The notes under the pieces were generated by a model. It worked only from the letters and a program-made list of their open reading frames with translations. It searched no databases and had not been told where the DNA came from. A stretch of DNA of 64,000 nucleotides from Rhodanobacter sp. FDAARGOS 1247. GTDB taxonomy: Bacteria; Pseudomonadota; Gammaproteobacteria; Xanthomonadales; Rhodanobacteraceae. A program made the translations under genes and the position numbers. This document shows, piece by piece, positions 41,469 through 50,670 of the stretch (positions within the stretch are counted from its first letter, which is position 1; each line of letters starts with the position of its first letter). Location: positions 558,001 through 622,000 of the forward strand of contig NZ_CP069535.1 in assembly GCF_016889805.1 (NCBI RefSeq), written 5' to 3'.

Positions 41469-42443
41469 ATGATCGAAGCAAGAACAACACGGAGCGGCAT
41501 CGCGCAGGGATCGTGCAGCAGCAACACCCCGGGTCACCGACGCCCTCTGCGGCAACTGTCGGTGGCGTTGTGCACCGTCCTGCTGGCGACCGTGCCGCTG
41601 GTCGGCTGCTCGGCCGGCGACGGTGGCGACAGTGGCGGCGATGCACAGGACGGCGCGGTCAACCTGGCGCAGAAGACGCCGCCGATCCACCTCAACCAGA
41701 CCAGCGTGCTGCTGCACGATGGCGTGCCCGCGGCGGAACACACCTATCGCGAAGCGCTCGCCCGCTGCAGCGCCGGCGCGGTGCCGGTGAAGCCGCTGGC
41801 CGACGACGTGGTGGCCAAGCTGGGCCACACCTATCTGGAAACCTGGTACGACGGCGAGCGGATGGCGGTCAAGGCGGACCGCTGGGACTTCAGGAGCGCC
41901 GGGGCGTCTGCCGCGGGCTGCGTGTTCGAACCGGTGCACGACGCGCGGCTGACCATCGTCGAGCCAGGCTCGACCACGGTCGCGGACCTGGTCAAGGGCA
42001 CCGCCACCCGCGAGCATTCGGACGGCGTGGTGCGCGAAGCCGTTGCCGGTGACGACGAGGACGGCGCGGGACAGGATGACGTGGCGCAGGACGACGCGAA
42101 GCTGCGGGCCCAGGTCATGGGCGAGCTGCAGAAGCAGGGCCAGGGCGACCTGGTCGGCCAGTCCGCCGGCGATGCGAAGGTGGCCGGCCAGCCGTGCGTG
42201 CGCCTGAGCAGCTCCCAGGGTGAAACCTGCGTGTGGAGTGGCGGCAGGAAGTGGGGCTTCGTCACCGATACCGCGGCCGACGCCGACCGCATGGACGCGC
42301 CGGTCGACAACATCACCTTGTCGAACAAGCCCGCCGACGGCAATGGCTACCAGCTGACCACCGACAGCATGAGCGTCGGCACGCCGATCGACGACAAGGT
42401 GTTCGTGCTGCCCGGCAAGCTTGCCGTGACCCAGGCCCGCTAG
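41469..42443 (+). CDS. Tad-operon lipoprotein of unknown function
   Basis: 324 residues. A long basic N-region precedes a signal helix ending LVGC, so a lipoprotein is predicted. The mature part is acidic (GDGGDSGGDAQDG near the lipid anchor, DDEDGAGQDDVAQDDAK in the middle), with about four Cys. I do not recognise it. Being inside the tad operon, it may be an outer-membrane pilotin or accessory factor; this is inferred from position only. An ATG at 41418 overlapping the previous stop (TGATG) is an alternative start. Confidence 0.65.
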   Translation: MIEARTTRSGIAQGSCSSNTPGHRRPLRQLSVALCTVLLATVPLVGCSAGDGGDSGGDAQDGAVNLAQKTPPIHLNQTSVLLHDGVPAAEHTYREALARCSAGAVPVKPLADDVVAKLGHTYLETWYDGERMAVKADRWDFRSAGASAAGCVFEPVHDARLTIVEPGSTTVADLVKGTATREHSDGVVREAVAGDDEDGAGQDDVAQDDAKLRAQVMGELQKQGQGDLVGQSAGDAKVAGQPCVRLSSSQGETCVWSGGRKWGFVTDTAADADRMDAPVDNITLSNKPADGNGYQLTTDSMSVGTPIDDKVFVLPGKLAVTQAR

Positions 42444-42464
42444 CGCCAAGCCATGGAGACGACG

Positions 42465-43379
42465 ATGACGCGCCCTGTTCCAACGCAGCCATTGCGCACG
42501 GCCACGATGTCGTCGTCGATCGGCGGCCGGCACCAGCGCGGGCAGAGCCTGGTGGAGATGGCGGTGGCCTGCATCGTGCTGGTGCCGCTGGCGGCGGGCG
42601 TGATGCTGCTGGGCCAGTACATCCACATCAAGCAGCAGACCCAGGCCGCCGCCCGCCAGGCGGCCTGGGCCGCCACCGTCGATCCGGCCCTGGCCGATGC
42701 CGGCCTGCCGCGCAAGGCCACCGTGCAGACCGCACTGCGCGCGCGCCAGTTCGCCGATGCCAACGCGCCGATCAAGTCCTCCGCGCGCACGCCGGCGGCG
42801 TTCGGCGATCCCATGTTGACCAGCTTCGCCAACCAGGCGCTGCTGAAAACTTCCGACGTGTCGTTGAGCGTCTACCAGCAGGAAACCGCGCCGACCTTCC
42901 TCGATGGCGCACTGGGCACCGTGGCCAAGGCGACCAGGACGCTGGGCAACCTGCCGCCCAATCCGAAGGGTTTCGTCACCGCCGAAGTGCATGCGCGACC
43001 GCAGAAGCTGAAGGGCGCCGATGGCCGGGCGCTGGCCTTCCTCGATCCGCTCGATACCGCGCAACAGGATTTTTCCGCGCGGACCGTGCTGCTGGCCGAC
43101 ACCTGGGCGGCCAGCGGCGGTGGCGAACGCAAGAACGGCGAAGCCGCGTCGGGCGCCATGTACAACCGCACGGTGCGCGAGGTGATCCGGCCGCTGGTGC
43201 CGACCAGTGCGCTGGGCGACAAGTTCGATGACGTGCTCAGCGACGTGATCAACGTGCTGGGCAAGATCCCCATCGTCAACGACCTGTTCACCCCCGGCTT
43301 CGACAAGTTCCAGCTGGGCCGGATGGCGCCCGACGCCGTGCCCGCCGACAAGCTGACGAGGTACCGCGATGTGCACTAG
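42465..43379 (+). CDS. TadE-like pseudopilin
   Basis: 304 residues. RHQRGQSLVEMAVACIVLVPLAAGVMLL is a TadE/TadG-type start, with a prepilin-like Gly-x3-4-Glu cleavage site and hydrophobic helix; the periplasmic remainder has no recognised domain. GGAG seven bases before the second ATG (42465) favours it over the ATG at 42453. Overlaps the next gene by 11 bases. Confidence 0.78.
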   Translation: MTRPVPTQPLRTATMSSSIGGRHQRGQSLVEMAVACIVLVPLAAGVMLLGQYIHIKQQTQAAARQAAWAATVDPALADAGLPRKATVQTALRARQFADANAPIKSSARTPAAFGDPMLTSFANQALLKTSDVSLSVYQQETAPTFLDGALGTVAKATRTLGNLPPNPKGFVTAEVHARPQKLKGADGRALAFLDPLDTAQQDFSARTVLLADTWAASGGGERKNGEAASGAMYNRTVREVIRPLVPTSALGDKFDDVLSDVINVLGKIPIVNDLFTPGFDKFQLGRMAPDAVPADKLTRYRDVH

Positions 43380-44025
43380 GCGCGGCCTGCTGCTGGCCGT
43401 CGCCCTGCTGCCGGGCACCGCCGCCGCGGCGTGGCCGCAGCCCGACCTGCCGGCCGGCACGGATGCGGCCGACGTTTCCCGGCACATCGTCTTCAACGGG
43501 CTGGACATGCATGCCCGGGTGTTCACCTCGTCGCAGAGCCAGGCCGAGGTGGTGGCCTTCTACCGCAAGCTGTGGAACGGCCGGGTGGTGGTGAACCCGA
43601 TGGGCGCGGCGCAGGTGGTCGGCCACATGGAGGGCGACTACTACGTCACCGTGCAGGTCAGCGCATCGGGCAGCGGCAGCAAGGGCAACATCGGCATCGT
43701 CGACGTGGCCACCGCGCCGAAACACTTCGAGCGCGGCAAGGGCCTGCCGCGGCCGATGGGCTCGACCGTGTTCAACGACATCGCCTATCCGGACGATCCC
43801 ACGCCCGCCCGCACCGTGGCGATGCGCAACCGCCTTTCGCCGCGGCAGAACGAGGCGTTCTTCCGCGAACGGCTGGGCGCGGATGGCTGGAAGCCGGCCG
43901 ATGCGAATCGTTGCGCGGACGATGGCTGCGTCCTGCGCTACGAGCGCGGCGACAGCAAGATGACGCTGGTGATGAGCCCGCTCGACGGCCAGTCGCAAGT
44001 GACGATCAACCTGGTGGATCCGTGA
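43369..44025 (+). CDS. Exported protein of unknown function in the tad operon
   Basis: 218 residues with a signal peptide (cleavage near TAAAAWP). The body contains FNGLDMHARVFTSSQSQAEVVAFYRKLW and two Cys close to the end (NRCADDGCVLRY), probably a disulfide. I do not recognise the family. Overlapping the previous reading frame by 11 bases, it is clearly co-translated with the pilus genes. Confidence 0.68.
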   Translation: MCTRRGLLLAVALLPGTAAAAWPQPDLPAGTDAADVSRHIVFNGLDMHARVFTSSQSQAEVVAFYRKLWNGRVVVNPMGAAQVVGHMEGDYYVTVQVSASGSGSKGNIGIVDVATAPKHFERGKGLPRPMGSTVFNDIAYPDDPTPARTVAMRNRLSPRQNEAFFRERLGADGWKPADANRCADDGCVLRYERGDSKMTLVMSPLDGQSQVTINLVDP

Positions 44026-44042
44026 ACGGGAGGACGACGGAC

Positions 44043-44249
44043 ATGTTCATTCGACGGAACGCGCGCCACCCCGCCATGCCGTTGCGGCGTGGCCGCCAGC
44101 GCGGCAGTGCGCTGATCGAATACACCGTGGTGGTGCTGTTGCTGGTGACGGTGCTGCTGGCCAATCCCAACGTCATCCGCCAGCTCGCCGACGCGCTGCG
44201 CGATGCCTACACCAGCTTTGTCTACGCACTCTCCATCTCCTGGATCTGA
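44043..44249 (+). CDS. Small Flp/TadE-type pilin-like protein
   Basis: 68 residues. RGRQRGSALIEYTVVVLLLVTVLLAN has the Flp signature (Gly, then Ala-Leu-Ile-Glu-Tyr) and a short mature part of about 45 residues. GGGAGG precedes the ATG. It could be a minor pilin, being much shorter and more like classical Flp than the first gene of the operon. Confidence 0.75.
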   Translation: MFIRRNARHPAMPLRRGRQRGSALIEYTVVVLLLVTVLLANPNVIRQLADALRDAYTSFVYALSISWI

Positions 44250-44254
44250 ATCGA

Positions 44255-45046
44255 ATGGAACGACGCATGCCGGCGGTCAACCGCAACTTCCTCTACCTGG
44301 GCGGCGCCATCCTGCTCGGCATCGTGGCCAGCCTGATGGCGGTGCACTACATCAACAAGCAGGTCGCCGCGCGCACGCAGACCAGACCCACCGAGACGCG
44401 CCAGGTGGTGGTGCCGGTGCATGACCTGGAGAAGGGCGCCAGCATCAGCCAGGACGACATCGCCGTGCGCGAGGTGCCGGCCGAGTTCGTGCCGGCCGAT
44501 GCACTGACGCCCGACAACTACGAGGACTACCTGGGCCAGGTGCTGCGGGTGCCGCTGGCGCAGGGCGCACCGATCGGCGGCAGCGCGGTGGACCGGGTCA
44601 CCGACCATTTCTCCAACGTGATCGAGCCGGGCAAGGTGGCGTATTCGATCCAGGTGGACGAGTCCAACTCGGTCTCCGGACTGATCGTGCCGGGCGACCA
44701 TCTCGACATCCTGCTGCTGCTCGACGGCGAGGGCAGCGAGCAGATCCGCCCGCTGCTCGGCGACGTGCCGGTGCTGGCCACCGGCAAGCGGGCGAAGGGC
44801 CTGCGCAGCAGCCATCCGGTCGGCGGCGACGACGACACCTACTCGAACATCACGCTCGGGCTTGCGCCGAACGACGCGCAACGCCTGGGCATGGCGATGA
44901 AGGTCGGCGAGTTGCGCGTGATGCTGCGTCCGGCCGGCAACCAGCAGCCGTTCGACCTGAAGACGCTGAGCAAGGCGGAGCTGCTGCGGCTGGGCCGGCC
45001 GGTGCATGGCAACGGCATTCAATTCATCATCGGCGGGAACAGTTGA
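44255..45046 (+). CDS. cpaB: Flp pilus assembly protein CpaB/RcpC
   Basis: 263 residues. Membrane helix (FLYLGGAILLGIVASLMAV) then a SAF-type domain (VVVPVHDLEKGASISQDDIAVREVP, VLRVPLAQGAPI) and a second domain with VEPGKVAYSIQVDESNSVSGLIVPGDHLDI, the CpaB hallmark. It is a periplasmic scaffold thought to link the inner complex to the secretin. ATG at 44255, with a second ATG four codons on. Confidence 0.9.
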   Translation: MERRMPAVNRNFLYLGGAILLGIVASLMAVHYINKQVAARTQTRPTETRQVVVPVHDLEKGASISQDDIAVREVPAEFVPADALTPDNYEDYLGQVLRVPLAQGAPIGGSAVDRVTDHFSNVIEPGKVAYSIQVDESNSVSGLIVPGDHLDILLLLDGEGSEQIRPLLGDVPVLATGKRAKGLRSSHPVGGDDDTYSNITLGLAPNDAQRLGMAMKVGELRVMLRPAGNQQPFDLKTLSKAELLRLGRPVHGNGIQFIIGGNS

Positions 45047-45048
45047 AC

Positions 45049-46377
45049 ATGGAAGCAGGCAAACATTCCGGCCGGGCGACGGCGACCTTTCTGGCATGGC
45101 TGGCGCTGTGCGCCGCGGCGCTCGTGCTGCCGTTGCGCGAGGCGCGCGCGACCTCCCCGGTGATCGGCGATTCGCTCAGCATGTACGCGGGACAGGCGCT
45201 GGTGCAGAGCGCGCCCGGCCCGCTCAAGCGGGTCGCGGTGGGCGACGGCAAGCTGCTGCAGGTCAAGGCGATCGGCAACCGCGAGCTGGTGCTGATCGCG
45301 AACCAGCCCGGCGACACCTCGGTGCAGTTGTGGATGGCCGACGGCAGCCAGCGCAGCGTCAGCGTGCACGTGGTGGTGGGCAACAGCGCCGAAGCGGCCG
45401 GGATGGTCGAGCGCCTGCTGGGCGAGGACAGCGCGATCTCGGTCGCCACCGTGGGCGGCAACGTGGTGCTGACCGGCAGCGACCTGTCGCAGGCGGACAT
45501 GGCGCACATCGCGGCGATCAGGAAGATCTACCCGCAGGTGCTCGACTTCACCAGCGCCAATGCGGTGGAGATGAAGCCCACCGTGATGATGCGCGTGCGC
45601 ATCATGGAGTTCGACAAGAAGGCGATGAGCGAACTGGGCATCAAGTGGGACAGCACGATCGACGGACCCGCCGGTGGCCTCACCCACGCCTGGGTGACCA
45701 ACCCCTACTACGGCGTCGTGCGCGAAGGCAGCATCTTCGCGGACAAGCCGGTGTGGCCGGGCACCCAGTCGTACCTGGGCATCGCCACCTCGATCACCTC
45801 GAAGATCAACCTGATGATGCAGGATGGCAACGCGTGGGAGCTGGCGACGCCGCAGCTGTCCGCGCGCAGCGGCGGTGTCGCCGACTTCCTGGTCGGCGGC
45901 GAGGTGCCGATTCCGATCAGCCAGGGCCTGGGCGAGACGACGGTCGAGTACAAGCAGTACGGCATCAAGCTGCACATCGCGCCCATCGTCAACAGCAAGG
46001 GCGACATCTCCACCGACATCGAGACCGAGATCAGCAAGATCGATCCCAGCGTCGAGGTACAGGGCTATCCGGGCTTCATCACCCGCCGCGCCACGACCCA
46101 GGTCAACGTGCATCAGGGCGACACCATCGTGATCTCCGGCCTGGTCGACGCCAATGCCTCGAAGACCTTCGACAAGCTGCCTGGGCTGGGCGATATCCCG
46201 ATCCTCGGCGCGCTGTTCCGCTCGCGCGCCTTCCAGCGCAATCGCACCGACCTGGTGATCTTCGTGACGCCGATCGTGATCACCCCCGACTCGCCGGAGA
46301 ACCGCGAACTGATCGAGAAGAGCGACCGCCTGCGCGACGACTTCCGCAAGGTCGCCGGCAAGGACATCGTGGATTGA
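45049..46377 (+). CDS. cpaC: Tad pilus secretin CpaC/RcpA
   Basis: 442 residues. Signal peptide, an N-terminal pilus-assembly domain (LSMYAGQALVQSAPGPLKRVAVGDGKLLQVK), a BON-like segment (VATVGGNVVLTGSDLSQADM) and a C-terminal secretin domain (MMRVRIMEFDKKAMSELGIKWD, FLVGGEVPIPI, RTDLVIFVTPIVI). It forms the outer-membrane channel for the pilus. Overlaps the cpaB stop region; a TTG at 45043 is an alternative start. Confidence 0.93.
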   Translation: MEAGKHSGRATATFLAWLALCAAALVLPLREARATSPVIGDSLSMYAGQALVQSAPGPLKRVAVGDGKLLQVKAIGNRELVLIANQPGDTSVQLWMADGSQRSVSVHVVVGNSAEAAGMVERLLGEDSAISVATVGGNVVLTGSDLSQADMAHIAAIRKIYPQVLDFTSANAVEMKPTVMMRVRIMEFDKKAMSELGIKWDSTIDGPAGGLTHAWVTNPYYGVVREGSIFADKPVWPGTQSYLGIATSITSKINLMMQDGNAWELATPQLSARSGGVADFLVGGEVPIPISQGLGETTVEYKQYGIKLHIAPIVNSKGDISTDIETEISKIDPSVEVQGYPGFITRRATTQVNVHQGDTIVISGLVDANASKTFDKLPGLGDIPILGALFRSRAFQRNRTDLVIFVTPIVITPDSPENRELIEKSDRLRDDFRKVAGKDIVD

Positions 46378-46387
46378 AGGTGAAGCC

Positions 46388-48091
46388 ATGTTCGAAGTGC
46401 TGATCGAAACCGCCAACCGCGACCCGCGCCAGGTGCGCTGCCTGCACAACGCCTGCGGCATTGGCCGCGGCGAGGACAACCTGGTGATCCTGCAGGGCTG
46501 GAACATCGGCCGCGAGCACGCCATGTTGAGCGTGCGCAAGGGCGGCGTCTTCATCGAGGTGCTCGGTGGCCGCGCCCCGGTGGTGATCAACGGGGCCCGG
46601 GTGCAGGGCGAGCACGGCCCGCTGCGCCGCGAGGACATCGTCATCATCGGTTCGTACCGGCTGCGCGTGCTGGTCGACCAGGACGAGGCCGCGCCGGTGA
46701 GGGTGCCGCAACGTGCCGCCAACGCGCCGGTCCATCTCGACCCGGTGGCTTCGCCGCCGGCCGCGCCGGTGACCGGCCTTCCCGCGACGCTGCAGCCATC
46801 GGCCGACATGCTGGCCTGGCGCACCCGCGTGCACCAATCGCTGGTGCGGCAGATGGACCTGCGCCGGGTCGACGTGCGCGGCATGACGGACGACGACCTG
46901 CGCCAGAAGACCTCGTCGCTGATCGAGGAAATCATCGAGCGCGAGTTTGCCGACGAACTGCCGCGCACGATCAACCGCCGCCGGCTGGCCAAGCAGGTGC
47001 TGGACGAGGCGATCGGACTGGGGCCGCTGGAAGACCTGCTGGCGGACGAGACGGTCACCGAGGTGATGGTCAACTGCTCGGACGACATCTACATCGAACG
47101 TGCGGGCCGGATCGAGAAGTCCGAGGTGATCTTCACCAGCGACAAGGCGGTGCTGGCGGCGATCGAGCGCATCGTGGCGCCGCTGGGCCGGCGCATCGAC
47201 GAGAGCTCGCCGATGGTCGATGCGCGCCTGGCCGACGGCTCGCGCGTCAACGCGGTGATCCCGCCGGTGGCGCTGCGCGGGCCCAGCCTGAGCATCCGCA
47301 AGTTCAGCAAGCGCAAGCTCAGCGGCGACGACCTGCTGCAGTACGGCTCGGTCAACCGGCAGATGCTGGAGTTCATGCAGGTGGCGGTGCGCGAGCGCAG
47401 GAACATCGTGGTGACCGGCGGCACCGGTTCGGGCAAGACCACGTTGCTGAACATTCTTTCCAACTTCATCCCCGACCACGAGCGCATCGTCACCATCGAG
47501 GACGCGGCCGAGCTGCGGCTGAGCCAGCCCAACCTGGTGGCGATGGAGGCGCGTCCGGCCAACCTCGAGGGCAAGGGGCTGATCACCATCCGCGACCTGG
47601 TGCGCAACTCGCTGCGCATGCGCCCGGACCGCATCGTGGTGGGCGAGTGCCGCGGCGGCGAGGCGCTGGACATGCTGCAGGCGATGAACACCGGCCACGA
47701 GGGTTCGCTGACCACCGCGCACGCCAACTCGCCCCGCGATGCGCTGTCGCGCCTGGAGGTGATGGTGATGATGTCGGGCATGGACCTGCCGATGACCGTG
47801 GTGCGCGAGCAGATCGCCTCGGCGATCGACCTGATCATCCACCAGCGCCGCTTCCCCTGCGGCTCGCGCAAGATCACCCACATCTCGGAGATCACCGGCA
47901 TCGAGAGCGGCACGATCCAGGCGCAGGACCTGTTCACCTTCCGCGCCCGCGACCAGGGCGGCCCCGGCGGCAAGGTCCGCGGCGAGTACGCGGCCACCGG
48001 CGCGGTGCCGGAGTTCTACGAGGAGCTGGCCGATCGCGGGGTGCCGGTCGACCTGTCGATCTTCAAGATCAACGAGGACGATCGCGCATGA
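46388..48091 (+). CDS. cpaF: CpaF/TadA pilus-assembly ATPase with N-terminal FHA domain
   Basis: 567 residues. Residues 1 to about 100 form a forkhead-associated domain (ACGIGRGEDNLVILQGWNIGREHAMLSV), followed by a linker and a complete secretion ATPase: Walker A NIVVTGGTGSGKTTLLNIL, Asp box RIVTIEDAAELRLSQPN, Walker B RMRPDRIVVGECRGGEALDM and the His-box THISEITG region. It powers pilus extension, and perhaps retraction. Classical CpaF lacks an FHA domain; this fusion may tie the motor to Ser/Thr phosphorylation. Confidence 0.95.
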   Translation: MFEVLIETANRDPRQVRCLHNACGIGRGEDNLVILQGWNIGREHAMLSVRKGGVFIEVLGGRAPVVINGARVQGEHGPLRREDIVIIGSYRLRVLVDQDEAAPVRVPQRAANAPVHLDPVASPPAAPVTGLPATLQPSADMLAWRTRVHQSLVRQMDLRRVDVRGMTDDDLRQKTSSLIEEIIEREFADELPRTINRRRLAKQVLDEAIGLGPLEDLLADETVTEVMVNCSDDIYIERAGRIEKSEVIFTSDKAVLAAIERIVAPLGRRIDESSPMVDARLADGSRVNAVIPPVALRGPSLSIRKFSKRKLSGDDLLQYGSVNRQMLEFMQVAVRERRNIVVTGGTGSGKTTLLNILSNFIPDHERIVTIEDAAELRLSQPNLVAMEARPANLEGKGLITIRDLVRNSLRMRPDRIVVGECRGGEALDMLQAMNTGHEGSLTTAHANSPRDALSRLEVMVMMSGMDLPMTVVREQIASAIDLIIHQRRFPCGSRKITHISEITGIESGTIQAQDLFTFRARDQGGPGGKVRGEYAATGAVPEFYEELADRGVPVDLSIFKINEDDRA

Positions 48092-48936
48092 GCCTGCTTC
48101 CCGTCGCGATCGTGGTGTTTCTCGCCGTCGCCGCGATCGGCTACCTGGCGGCGCGCAGTTCGACGGTGTTCTGGGGGCGCTACCAAGAAGCGTTCACCGA
48201 GCAGGCGCGTTTCAATCTCGCCGACATGTTCATGTTCATGGACGAGCGGAACCTGTTCCGCCTCAACGCCGTGGCGATGGTGCTGGTGCCCCTGCTGGTG
48301 TGGTTCCTCAGTGGCAACCCGCTGCTGGCCATCGTGACCCTGGTGCTGATCCTGGTGCTGCCGAAGAAGATCTACCGGTGGCTGCGCCAGCGACGCATCA
48401 ACCAGATCCAGCAACAGCTGCCGGACGGGCTGATGATGGTGGCCGGCAGCATGCGTGCGGGGCTGGGTTTCACCCCGGCGCTGGAAAGCCTGGCGCGCGA
48501 CGTCGAGCCGCCGCTGGCGCAGGAGTTCGCGCTGCTGCTGCGCGAGCAGCGCATGGGCGTGAAGCTGGAAGAGGCGCTGGAACATTTCAACGACCGCGTG
48601 CCGATCCAGGACGTGACCCTGTTCGTCTCCGCCGTGGGCATTTCCCGCGAGGTGGGCGGCAACCTGGCCGAGAGCATGGCCTCGCTGGCCGACACCTTGC
48701 GGCGCCGGCTGATCATGGAAGGCAAGGTGAATTCGCTGACCGCCCAGGGCCGCCTGCAAGGCATCGTGATGGCGATGATGCCGGTCGGCCTGATCGGCTT
48801 CCTCAGCTTCGCCTATCCCGACACGATGCACGAGATGTACCACTCCTACGTGGGCTGGGCGGTGATCGCGGTGGCCGCGGTGATGGAGTACCTGGGCTAT
48901 CGCATGTGCCGCAAGATCACGAGCATCGACATATGA
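48088..48936 (+). CDS. tadB: Tad inner-membrane platform protein TadB
   Basis: 282 residues. Membrane helices near the N-terminus, a T2SSF cytoplasmic domain (QQQLPDGLMMVAGSMRAGLGFTPALESLARDVEPPLAQEF, recognised by LPDGLxxxAxSMRAG) and C-terminal helices. Overlaps the cpaF stop by four bases (ATGA). It forms the inner-membrane platform with TadC. Confidence 0.93.
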   Translation: MSLLPVAIVVFLAVAAIGYLAARSSTVFWGRYQEAFTEQARFNLADMFMFMDERNLFRLNAVAMVLVPLLVWFLSGNPLLAIVTLVLILVLPKKIYRWLRQRRINQIQQQLPDGLMMVAGSMRAGLGFTPALESLARDVEPPLAQEFALLLREQRMGVKLEEALEHFNDRVPIQDVTLFVSAVGISREVGGNLAESMASLADTLRRRLIMEGKVNSLTAQGRLQGIVMAMMPVGLIGFLSFAYPDTMHEMYHSYVGWAVIAVAAVMEYLGYRMCRKITSIDI

Positions 48937-49823
48937 GCCCGGTCGTCATCCTGCTTGCGGTGGCCATCGGCGGTGGCGTCGGCTTCGCCTTCTGGGGCAT
49001 CTACGGGCTGATGCGCGAGGTGCCCGTGGCCGATCGCAACTTCCAGGACCCGCTGCCGTTCGGCTTGCGCCTGATCTGGCCGCTGGTCAACGCCGCCACC
49101 CACGTGCTGGCGCCGAAGCTGGGCGCGGACAAGCTGGAACAGGCGCACCGGCAACTGCAGACCGCGGGCCAGGATTTCGTGTTGAGCCCGGAGCAGCTCT
49201 ACGGATTGCGCGTGGTGGGCGCCGGCCTCGTGGCGGCGTTCTTCTGGCTGCTGCTGGGCATGCTCGACCGGCACGGCTACCTGCTCTACGGCACGGCGAT
49301 GCTGTTCGGCGCCGCCGCCGGCTGGTTCTACCCCAGCCTGTGGCTGGGCGAGCGGCGCAGCAAGCGCCGCCGCCTGGTGATCAAGGACCTGCCGGTGTAC
49401 CTGGACTTCATCACCATGGCGGTGGAGGCGGGGCTGAACATCACCGGCGGCATCGAGCAGGCCACCCAGAAGGGCCCGGCCGGTCCGCTGCGGCAGGAGT
49501 TCACCCGCCTGCTGCGCGACATCCGTTCGGGTCTGCCCCGCGCCGAGGCGCTGAAGCGGATGTCCGAACGGATGGAGATGTCGCAGATCTCCAGTTTCAC
49601 CGGCACCCTGATCCAGGCCGACCGGGTCGGCGCCAGCCTGGGCGCCACGCTGCGGGCGCAGGCCGGGCAGCGCCGCGAGGAGCGTTTCCTGCGCGCCGAG
49701 AAACTCGCGCTGGAGGCGCCGGTGAAGATGATGCTGCCGCTGGTGCTGTTCTTCTTCCCGCTGATCTTCCTGGTGCTGGGCTACTTCATCTACCTGCGCA
49801 TGCGCCAGGAGGGCATCTTTTGA
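48933..49823 (+). CDS. tadC: Tad inner-membrane platform protein TadC
   Basis: 296 residues. Four or more membrane helices with a T2SSF domain (IKDLPVYLDFITMAVEAGLNITGGIEQAT, then RMEMSQISSFTGTLIQADRVGASLG). Overlaps tadB by four bases (ATGA). Partner of TadB in the platform. Confidence 0.93.
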   Translation: MSPVVILLAVAIGGGVGFAFWGIYGLMREVPVADRNFQDPLPFGLRLIWPLVNAATHVLAPKLGADKLEQAHRQLQTAGQDFVLSPEQLYGLRVVGAGLVAAFFWLLLGMLDRHGYLLYGTAMLFGAAAGWFYPSLWLGERRSKRRRLVIKDLPVYLDFITMAVEAGLNITGGIEQATQKGPAGPLRQEFTRLLRDIRSGLPRAEALKRMSERMEMSQISSFTGTLIQADRVGASLGATLRAQAGQRREERFLRAEKLALEAPVKMMLPLVLFFFPLIFLVLGYFIYLRMRQEGIF

Positions 49824-50173
49824 AATCGGGCGTGATTCTTCGCGATGGCCAGCCGATCGTGCCGCAGGCGTGGCGCGCCGATCGTCCATGGAGTCGCCTG
49901 CGCGGCCTGCTGGGGCGACCGCCACTGCACGGCGGCGCGGCGCAGGCGCTGTGGCTCACGCCCTGCGGCGGCGTGCACACGTTTGGCATGGGCTATCCGC
50001 TGGACATCGTTTTCCTGGACCGGGACGGGCGCGTGCTGGAGTGCTGCGAAAGCCTGCCGCCGTGGCGCACCTGCCTGCGCTCCGACGCCTGGCAGACGGT
50101 GGAGCTGGCGCCGGGCGGCATCGCCGCGCTTTCGCCCGCACGCGGCGAGGAGTGGACATGGCAGGCACACTGA
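49820..50173 (+). CDS. DUF192 family protein in the tad operon
   Basis: 117 residues. DUF192 features: GLLGRPPLHGGAAQALWLTPCGGVHTFGMGYPLDIVFLDRDGRVLE, with the GLLGR start and the PLDIVFLD core. Starts with TTG at 49820, overlapping the tadC stop, six bases after AGGAGGG. No signal peptide is seen, although many DUF192 proteins are exported. Role in pilus formation unknown; it is probably translated only in coupling with tadC. Confidence 0.75.
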   Translation: MKSGVILRDGQPIVPQAWRADRPWSRLRGLLGRPPLHGGAAQALWLTPCGGVHTFGMGYPLDIVFLDRDGRVLECCESLPPWRTCLRSDAWQTVELAPGGIAALSPARGEEWTWQAH

Positions 50174-50670
50174 AAATCCGCATCGCATGCGTGGTCATGC
50201 TGCTGGCGCTGGCTGGCTGCGCCGCGTCGCCCACGCAGCGCCTGGTGAAGACCGTCGCCCAGCAGCAGCGGGCCGAACAGGCGTACCGCGGCGGCCATCC
50301 CGAACAGGCGCTGGCCGACTACCAGGCGCTGGTGCAGCAGCTGCCGCAGAACGCGGACTTCTGGTTCCGCCTCGGCAACGTCTACGTGCGGTTGCAGCGT
50401 CCCGACGATGCGGTCGACGCCTACCAGCACGTGCTGCGCATCGAGCCCGGCCACGCCAAGGCGTGGCACAACCTGGGCATCGTGCGGCTGCGCCAGGCCG
50501 AGGCCGCGTTTGCGCAGGGCGCGCAGCATGCGGCCGGCATCGACGCCGGCCTGCAGCGGGACAGCGCGGCGATGGAGCATGGCATTGCCGCGCTCGTTGG
50601 AGTCGCGCCGGACAAGCCGGCGTCCTCCGCCTCGGCGCCCCCGCCACCAGCTGCCGGACGGCGGCCATGA
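50158..50670 (+). CDS. tadD: TadD-like TPR lipoprotein
   Basis: 170 residues. Lipoprotein signal ending LAGC, then TPR motifs (AEQAYRGGHPEQALADYQALVQQLP, ADFWFRLGNVYVRLQRPDDAVDAYQHVLRIEP, AKAWHNLGIVRLRQAEAAF). TadD is the outer-membrane pilotin-type lipoprotein of Tad systems. Overlaps the DUF192 gene by 16 bases. Confidence 0.85.
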   Translation: MAGTLKIRIACVVMLLALAGCAASPTQRLVKTVAQQQRAEQAYRGGHPEQALADYQALVQQLPQNADFWFRLGNVYVRLQRPDDAVDAYQHVLRIEPGHAKAWHNLGIVRLRQAEAAFAQGAQHAAGIDAGLQRDSAAMEHGIAALVGVAPDKPASSASAPPPPAAGRRP

